Assembly: GCF_012933445.1 (NCBI RefSeq)
Contig: NZ_JABBNC010000017.1
Location: 62,001 to 126,000 of the forward strand
Length of the DNA: 64,000 nt
DNA from: Actinoplanes sp. TBRC 11911
Lineage (GTDB): Bacteria > Actinomycetota > Actinomycetes > Mycobacteriales > Micromonosporaceae
Direction: 5' to 3'
In this document: piece after piece, positions 19,701-26,300 of the stretch
How the letters are laid out: every line of letters starts with the position of its first letter
Position numbering within the stretch: position 1 is the first letter of the stretch
Made by a program: the position numbers and the translations under genes
The notes under the pieces: model-generated
Database searches by the model: none
The model's input: the letters and a program-made list of their open reading frames with translations, nothing else
What the model was told of the DNA's origin: nothing

Positions 19701-20761
19701 CTCAGGCAGACCACGGTGATGCCCAGGCCGGGACCGGCCTCGGTCCACAACGACTCCAGCACCGGCGAACGGGCCCAGGCCACGTCCGGCCGGTAGCCGT
19801 CCAGCACCACGACGAGCCGCCGGGTCAGCGAAGCGGCGTTGCCGAACCCACCCCGGCGGTTGCGGTTCTCGTCGCGGGCCCGGTCCCGCTCGTGTTCCAG
19901 GAAGCCTTCGAGACGCTCGAAGTCCTCGGCGACCAGCGAGGTCACCCCGGCCTCGGACGCGACGCCAGGCTCGAACGTGTGCGGCAGCCAGGTCGCCCAG
20001 CCCCACTCGCCGGCGCCGCCGGTGACCACCGCGATCAGCACGTCCTCCGGCGCGTGCAACGCCGCGACCTGGCAGAGCAGTGCCCTTGCGAGGGCCCGGG
20101 TGTCGTCCGGCGAGCCGATCAGGCTCACCACCCCGCTGCCGGCGAGGTCCAGCCAGGCGGTCTGCTCCCCGACCGTGCGGTGCCCGGCCACCACCGACTC
20201 GGCCTCGGCGATCAGGTCGCGTTCGTTGTCGGCCATCGGGTCGACCCGGCCGGACAGGCCGATCCCCAGCGGTCCACGCCCGGCACCCACCCGGACCCGC
20301 AGGAAGTCGTCATCCTCGGGGCGCCGCTCCCACGTCCGCCGGCGCCCGGCAACCAAGGCCAGCAGGCGAGCCGGGCTGGGCTGGGCGACGACCGCGGACA
20401 TCCGGGTCGCGGCCGCCACCGTACGCGCCTCGGCCCGCACGTCGTCGAGCACCTCGAGGTAGCGCTCACGCTGACGGCGGGCGGTCGCGTCCTGCGCATG
20501 CGTCATCTGCCAGCGAATGACCACCGTGGACAACACCGACAGCACCACGAAGCTGACCCCCAGCAGGATCAGCAACGGCTTCTGATAGGAGATCAGGTAT
20601 CCGGCCATCGCCACCGTGGAGAACAGCGGCAACATCAAGGTGAGCCACAGATTGTTGTTGCTGCCGCGCTGCCGTGGCGGCGGCAGCGGCACCCCGATCC
20701 GCTCGGCCGGCGCTTCGGGCAGCACCACCCGGGCGGCTCGGTGAAAGGCGGTGCGGCTCAT
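16757..20761 (-). CDS. eccC: Type VII secretion ATPase EccC (FtsK/SpoIIIE type)
   Basis: Motor ATPase that recognises and drives export of WXG100 substrates, 1334 aa, single chain (EccCa and EccCb fused). Two membrane helices lie at about residues 35-85. Three FtsK-like ATPase domains follow, with P-loops GATGSGKSE (about 486-494), GAPQSGKSM (about 842-850) and GDSGSGKTH (about 1126-1134). Walker B-like strands read LVLIDFKGG, LSVIDYGGG and FMIVDYRRG. All three P-loops keep GK[ST], whereas D2 and D3 are often degenerate in the family. The ATG overlaps the stop of the EccA-like gene (ATGA). Confidence 0.95.
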   Translation of the reverse strand: MSRTAFHRAARVVLPEAPAERIGVPLPPPRQRGSNNNLWLTLMLPLFSTVAMAGYLISYQKPLLILLGVSFVVLSVLSTVVIRWQMTHAQDATARRQRERYLEVLDDVRAEARTVAAATRMSAVVAQPSPARLLALVAGRRRTWERRPEDDDFLRVRVGAGRGPLGIGLSGRVDPMADNERDLIAEAESVVAGHRTVGEQTAWLDLAGSGVVSLIGSPDDTRALARALLCQVAALHAPEDVLIAVVTGGAGEWGWATWLPHTFEPGVASEAGVTSLVAEDFERLEGFLEHERDRARDENRNRRGGFGNAASLTRRLVVVLDGYRPDVAWARSPVLESLWTEAGPGLGITVVCLSEQRAVEPTRVDARATVAADGSLELDGTGETFGAVEDGRADLVDPVLAEAIARRLTPLRLTVDREPVLARVTTLPQMLGVSDVGRLDPAKGRAVPSDDAMLRVPIGVDGEGDPVLLDLKESAQRGMGPHGLVVGATGSGKSELLRTLVAGLAAKHSPDLLSLVLIDFKGGATFAGVTDLPHVSGLITNLADDLAMVDRVRAALEGEQQRRQRMLRDAGNIDSVRDYQIRQAAGGTDAAGRPLQPLPYLLIIVDEFGELLSGRPDFVDLFVQIGRVGRSLGMHLLLATQRLEESRLRGLQSHLSYRLCLRTFSAAESRAVIGTPDAYHLPAVPGSAYLKVGEDIYRRFRVAHVSGPYVSPEDAAGSASGAVTLIPLTMRPDVTAEPAALAPAEPVDLDGRTELAVVVDRLSGHDQPVHQVWLPPLPPAIPLDDLLGPIDESPQRGLGAELWPVLGGLQVPVAVADLPLNQRQEPMTLDLGGKAGNVAVVGAPQSGKSMLLRTLMLSIMLTGTPDEAQLSVIDYGGGTLLPFADAPHVTGVASRLEPARVRRVLAEASRLMREREQLFREQGIGSIAEFRQRRDAGTLPSGTRAADLFVVIDNWAAVRADSDDYDAQVVELAARGLGVGVHVVLTANRWIEIRSNLRDSIGGRLELRLNDPFESEVGRNLARQLTAAPAGRGVVAPGAFFQVALPRPAGEDADPLAELSKEQAKLLTRIETAWRGARAPRVRMLPERILAKDLATLDATAIGLDEADMAPVVIDLLRDQPHFAVLGDSGSGKTHTLRTWMRALTATVSDEGARFMIVDYRRGLLDVVPEGYVGAYAGDENAAGVYAKALADTLEARRPPSGISARELRERSWWSGPELYLVVDDLDMLVSGSMSPLAPLLPYLGSSREVGFHVVAAHRTAGIGRSLTSSALLGRALEIGADGLLLSGDPREGVLLGGMRAAPQPPGRGILVRRGGSPVLVQVAIDPDDEYATR

Positions 20762-23376
20762 GGCGCCTCCGGCAGGTCGTCGATCAGCAACGTCATGAGG
20801 TCCTCGGTGCCCGGGTCGGCCATCGTGGCGACACGCTGGGCCTGCCGCTCGGTCATCTCCTGGAACACCTGGCGGGCCGAGCGGCCGTTACCGAAACGCG
20901 GCGCGGCGCGCAGCACGTCGAAATACTCGGTGAGTGCGTCCTCGGCGCCCGGCCCTAGGCGGTACTGATGGCCGGCGGCCTGGCTACCGACGATGCCGAC
21001 CAGTTCGGCGGCGCCGTAGTCCTCGAATCGCACGGTGCGGTTGAACCGGGACGCGAGGCCCGGGTTGGAGGCGGTGAACCGCTCCATGTCCGACGGATAG
21101 CCGGCCACGATCACCACGACTTCGTCGCGGTGGTCCTCCATCAGCTTGACCAGGGTGACGATCGCCTCCGCGCCGAAGTCACTGCCGTGGCCCTCCGGGA
21201 CCAGCGCGTACGCCTCGTCGATGAACAGCACGCCGCCGACCGCGCGCCGGAACACCGCCTGTGTCCGCGGAGCCGTGTGCCCGACGTACTCGCCGACCAG
21301 GCTCGACCGGTCCGCCTCGACCAGGTGCCCGGACTCGAGCAGGCCCAGGGTCGCCAGGATGCGCCCGTAGAGGCGGGCCACCGTGGTCTTGCCGGTGCCG
21401 GGGTTGCCCGCGAAGACCAGATGCCGGCCGAGCGGCGGCGCGGGCAGACCGGCCTCGCGCCGCTGCCGGACGGTCCGCATCACGTTGACCATGCGCCGTA
21501 CGTCCTCTTTGACGCCGTCCAGGCCCACCAGGCTGTTCAGCTCGGCCAGCAGGTCCTCGATCGTCTCCGGGTCGTCCTCGCCGAGCGAGGCTTGCCCCAC
21601 CGCGACGGCGGACCCGCGGTTTTGTGGCACGCCGACGGCGGTCGCGGCGGACGGGAGGTCGTCGGCGGCGACGCCGGACGACGTGCACGCGTTCCAGGTG
21701 GGGGCGGCCGCCGGGTCGAGGGCCACCCCCCGGGCGGTGTCGTGGACGTGCAGCCGCTGGAACGACGGATCGGCACCGGCGCCGACGTAGATCGCCGGGT
21801 ACCCGGCCTCGCCCACCGCGCAGTCGGTGAAGTCGCCGTGGCCGCCGTCGAACACCACCACACCGTTCTTCTTGGTCCGCAGCACCGTGCCGGCGTGCAC
21901 GCTCGGTCGCGCCCCGGGGGACACGACAATGCCGGCCCCGTCGATGTCGTCGATCCGGCAATCGGTCACGTAGCCGGTCGACCCCTCGCCGAAATACAGG
22001 CCGGCGTCACCCGCACCCCGGATCGTGCAGCGTTGCAGCAGCACGGCGGCGTCCGCGTCGACCAGCACGCCGGCGCCGGTCACGTCGGCGATCTCGCAGT
22101 CGCGCAGCAGCGGCCGGTGCGCGCCGCCGAGGGTCGCCCCGGCCGCGCCACCGCTGATCCGGCACCCGCTCGCGGTGACGTCACCACGGTCCTCGACGCC
22201 GATGCCGGCCACGGCCGCGGCGCTGATCCCGGTGCCGTCCAGCAGCACCACGGCCTGGTCGACGACGCGTACCCCGTACTCGGACGTCTCCCGCAGCTGC
22301 CCGCCGCGCACGCTCACCGCGGCCTGCCCGGCGGCGTGCACGACGGTGTTGACCGTGTGGGCGATATCCGAGCCGGCGATCCGCACGGTCGCGCCGCCTT
22401 CGGCGAGAACCCCGTTGCCGTCGGCCCGATCCACCGTGAGCCGCTCGGCGGTCACCACCGCGGTGTCCCGAGCGACCACTGCCGAACTGCCGGACTCGCG
22501 GATCGTGCAGTCCGCCAGGCGGACGTCCGCGGTGCCTCCGGCCACCACGCCGGCCGCCGCCGGCTGCGTGATGGTCGTCGCGCGCAGCAGCACGGCGACC
22601 GACCCGGTGACGACCACGCCACCGCCGGCCGGCCGGACCACCGCACAGTTCTCGAACACCAGGCCGCCGCCGGTGCGGACCGCGTCGCCGGGGCCGGCCA
22701 CGCCGTCGACGCGGACACCGTCGCCGCCGGGTTCCCGGACGGTCAGCCCGCGCACGGCCGGTGCGGCCGCGTCCAGCACGGTCACCCCGGTGCGGGCGGC
22801 ACGGCTGACCTCACCGCCGGTCAGCACCCCGCGGGCCGCGCCGGCGTAGACGATGCCCTCGGCGGCCGGGCCGGTCACCCGCAGCCCGGTGATCGCCGGT
22901 GCGGCGTCGCCGCGGATCAGCACCGCCACCTGAGCCGCGTCGGCCACCACGCAGTCCTCGAGCACGGCACGGCTGGCGTCCTCGATCAGCAGGGTGCCGC
23001 CGATGACGCGGCATCGCCGCAGTGTCGGGGCCGCGTCGGCGCAGATCCGCACGTCGCCCTGGATCTCGCAGTCCTCCAGGACGGCGGCACCCCGGTCGAT
23101 CAGCACGGCCACCGTGCCGGATGAGGATTCGATCCGCAGCCCCCGGACGGTGCCGCCGGCCGAGATCGTCAGTGCCGGGCCGTTCGCCCCGATCAGCCGG
23201 ACGTCGCCGGCGCCGGCCAGCGTGACCGGGCGGTCCAGGACGAGCCGCTCGGTGTAGGCGCCGGCCTGCACCGTCACCGGTGGTGTCGCGCTCGCCGACG
23301 GGTCCACCGCGCGGACCGCCGCACCGATGCTGCGGTGCGCGCCCCAGGCCCGGGGCGCGACGCGCTGAACGCTCAT
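20758..23376 (-). CDS. Parallel beta-helix protein fused to EccA/CbbX-type AAA+ ATPase
   Basis: 872-aa fusion. Residues about 20-570 are many short repeats with the spacing of a right-handed parallel beta-helix (pectate-lyase/NosD type), rich in motifs such as LEDC and LLRDC. Residues about 610-872 are an AAA+ ATPase of the CbbX/EccA family: Walker A GNPGTGKTT (about 656-664), Walker B VLFIDEAY (about 715-722), and a conserved SRFN/GNGR arginine region. EccA normally has a TPR N-terminus; here the beta-helix replaces it. I set the start at ATG 23376, which overlaps the upstream stop (ATGA), rather than a few codons earlier. It probably remodels or chaperones substrates for EccC. Confidence 0.88.
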   Translation of the reverse strand: MSVQRVAPRAWGAHRSIGAAVRAVDPSASATPPVTVQAGAYTERLVLDRPVTLAGAGDVRLIGANGPALTISAGGTVRGLRIESSSGTVAVLIDRGAAVLEDCEIQGDVRICADAAPTLRRCRVIGGTLLIEDASRAVLEDCVVADAAQVAVLIRGDAAPAITGLRVTGPAAEGIVYAGAARGVLTGGEVSRAARTGVTVLDAAAPAVRGLTVREPGGDGVRVDGVAGPGDAVRTGGGLVFENCAVVRPAGGGVVVTGSVAVLLRATTITQPAAAGVVAGGTADVRLADCTIRESGSSAVVARDTAVVTAERLTVDRADGNGVLAEGGATVRIAGSDIAHTVNTVVHAAGQAAVSVRGGQLRETSEYGVRVVDQAVVLLDGTGISAAAVAGIGVEDRGDVTASGCRISGGAAGATLGGAHRPLLRDCEIADVTGAGVLVDADAAVLLQRCTIRGAGDAGLYFGEGSTGYVTDCRIDDIDGAGIVVSPGARPSVHAGTVLRTKKNGVVVFDGGHGDFTDCAVGEAGYPAIYVGAGADPSFQRLHVHDTARGVALDPAAAPTWNACTSSGVAADDLPSAATAVGVPQNRGSAVAVGQASLGEDDPETIEDLLAELNSLVGLDGVKEDVRRMVNVMRTVRQRREAGLPAPPLGRHLVFAGNPGTGKTTVARLYGRILATLGLLESGHLVEADRSSLVGEYVGHTAPRTQAVFRRAVGGVLFIDEAYALVPEGHGSDFGAEAIVTLVKLMEDHRDEVVVIVAGYPSDMERFTASNPGLASRFNRTVRFEDYGAAELVGIVGSQAAGHQYRLGPGAEDALTEYFDVLRAAPRFGNGRSARQVFQEMTERQAQRVATMADPGTEDLMTLLIDDLPEAP

Positions 23377-26300
23377 GCGTGGACCTCGCCGCACTGGTCG
23401 ATCGCGGCCACCGCGGCCGGGGCCGGGTGGGTGCTCGCGTACTGGTCGAGCTCGGTCACCCGGTGCTGCCCGTCCGGACCCACCTCGAACACCCGCACCA
23501 CGTCGTCGCGGCCGTTGTGCAGGAATATCGCGGAACCCTGCCGCCCGGGCGGGAACAGGGTCAGACCGCCGTAGCCGGCGGTGCGTGCCGCCACCTTGAC
23601 GGCCCGCCAGGTGGGGGTCGCCTTCCAGCCTGGACCTGCACCGTTGTGGTCGCGGAGAAGCCAGTCGATCCCGTAGAAGGCCCCGGGCGCGTCTCCGGTG
23701 GCGCCCTTGAGTTTGACCACCTCGAAGAAGCGCTCCTTGAGCAGGGCCTGCAGGACGCCATGCCCGTCGGCCGGCTGGTATCCAACCACCCGCGTGGTCA
23801 GATTCGCGATCAGGCGCACATCTCGGCCAGGCGGCGCGGCCGGGGTGAGCTCGTGACCGGGCGGCGGCGGGACTTCCGGATGGTGCATACCGCTGCCCTT
23901 CGTCTCGGCCCGGACCGGATTCGGCTCGGGCGTGGCCCGTTGCGGCTCCGGCGTCGCGGGAGAACCCGGGCCGGGCTGCTGCGGACCGTCGTGCCCACGT
24001 AGTCGCAAGGCCGGGGGCCGGTAGACGACGCGGTCCCCGTCGGGTTCCAGCAGCGGCACCGGCCGGCCGTCGGCGCCGACCACGTGGTAGAGCGGTGTGC
24101 CGTCCGGATGGCCGTCCACCAGCCGCAGGTAGAGCGGACCTTCGGGGGTCTGCGGTGCGCGCAGCCGCAGGCCGTCGGCGGCGAGATTCACCGGCCGATC
24201 GTCGAGGTCGCGCAACTCGTAACGCGACTCGCCGCCGGGCCGGGCTTCCACAAGCCGCAGAACGTGACCGTCCTCCAGCGACAGCGACCCGGGCGCACCG
24301 ACGCGGCCTGGCACGCCATCCGTAACCGGCGCCTTATCCGTAACCGGCGCCTTATCCGTAACCGGCGGCTTGTCCGTAACCGGCGGCTTGTCCGTAACCG
24401 GCGGCTTGTCCGCGACCGGCGGCTTGTCCGCGACCACGCTGCGGCTCGGCGGCACCGTCCGGGAACCGCCGGCGGAGGGCCCCGGCCGGGCACCGGTCGC
24501 CCCCGCGCCCGGCCGTGCGCCGGTCCCGGCCGCGCCCGGCCGCTCGGCTTCACCGGTCGGTGGCGGGGCGGTGTCCGGCTTCGGAGCGGCGGTCTTCTCC
24601 GGTGCCGGCGGCGGCGCGTGCTCGTCGGCTTGCGCTTTGAGAACGAGCGTTCGTTTTGGCGCCGCCACGGTGTGCGAGCCGTCGCTCGCGCCCCGCTGGC
24701 CGAGACCTCCGCCGAGCCTCCGGCCGCCGCCCGGACCGGGACGGCCTCCCGGCGGCCCGCCGGCCGAGCCACCCGGTCGATCACCTTCCGGGACCGGCGT
24801 CCGCAGGGTCAGGTCGCCGGTCTTCGGGTCGACGACGAGCTGATCCGGGCTCACCTTGGCCGGCACGACGTTGACCAGCTCATTGTCGTGGTCGATGCGC
24901 AAATTCGGCAGGTCGTCGCTGTGCACGCCGAACTTGGTGACCCGGACGCCGCCGTCGGTGCGTACGTCCACGAAGGTCAGCTCGGAGGCCGTGTCCTTGA
25001 CCGTCACCGGCCGCAGACCGCCGCCGTCCGAGTCCGGACGGAAGAACGAAACCTGCGGCTGCTCCGGCTTCGCACCGGCAGCCTCCGAACGCACCGGCTG
25101 CCAGCGGCCGTCATCGCCCTGGACCAGCACTCCGTGGGCCGCGCCGCCCTTGCCCGACACCACATGTTCGACCCTCGACGGGGTGCCGAACGCACGCGCG
25201 TCCGACCACACCCCCTCCGCCGAGTCGATCGGATGGAACTCGAAGCCGGGATCGATCGCGTCCGGGTCACCGGCGCCGGGCCGGACCGGTGCGTGTTTGT
25301 AGGTCAGCAGGTCCACGCTGCCGTCGTCTTTACTCCGGCGCAGGATCTGGAAGTCGGTGGACTTCGGGACCTCGGGCGCCGCCGGCCGGGTTTCGCCGGG
25401 GCCCAGGTGCGGGACCGTCTCGACGTTCCAGGAGTCTCCCTTGAAGACAGTGACCTTGGAACCGGTCCCGCCGCGGCCGTCGGGCGATGCCGAGCCGCCG
25501 GCCGGGCGTACGTCTTTGATGATTTCGTCGTTGCGCACGTGGACCGGCGTGGCCTCGCCGGACTTCGGGTCGATCGTGAAGTAGGCGTGCCCGTCGTCGG
25601 GTCGGGGGCCGGCGGCCGGCGGTCCGTCGACCTCGTCACCACCGAGCGTGTGGCCCTTCCCGGGGAACGTGGGCTTCTTCCCCAGATCGGCCAGCGAGAC
25701 CTTGCCCGAGCTGTCGACGCGGAACACCTGCCGGCTCAGCGGCACGTCGGCGGGCGGGGTGCCGGTGTCCCGGACCGGGGGCGCCGGATCCGGCCGGGAG
25801 CCACCGGTGGACCCCGGCTCGACCTGCGCCGTCTCCTTACCCGCGTTCGCGAAGTGATCGAACCGGCGTTGCCGCAGGCCGTCGAGATCCGTGCCCTCGA
25901 CGCGGCCCGCCCCCTTGTCGACCAGTGCCATCTCCGCCCGGACGTCGACCACGGGCGGACTCAACTTCGCATAGTGATCGGCACGCAGGCTGGTACCGGC
26001 CGGATGCGTATCGGCACCAGGACCGGCCGACGGCCGCGGTTCCGGCTCGACGGGAACCTCCGTCGTCGCCTTGCCCGCGTTCGCGAAGTGATCGAACCGG
26101 CGTTGCCGCAGGCCGTCGAGATCCGCGTCGCCGGCTCGCCCACCGGACGACGGCGCCGGCTCCGGCGCGACCTCCACGGTCCCTTTGCCGGCGTTCTCGA
26201 AGTGGTCGATGCGGTGTTGCCGCAGGCCGTCGAGATCCAGGTCCGGCTTGGCCGCGACGGGTTCCGGCTCCGGCTTGGCCACGAGGGGCTCCGGCTTGGC

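Noticed and set aside
16238..20968. A 1576-codon open frame on the plus strand
   Set aside because: It is antisense to eccC and the end of the giant gene. It is a by-product of GC-rich codon use; its translation is Arg/Gln/His-rich without any fold motif.
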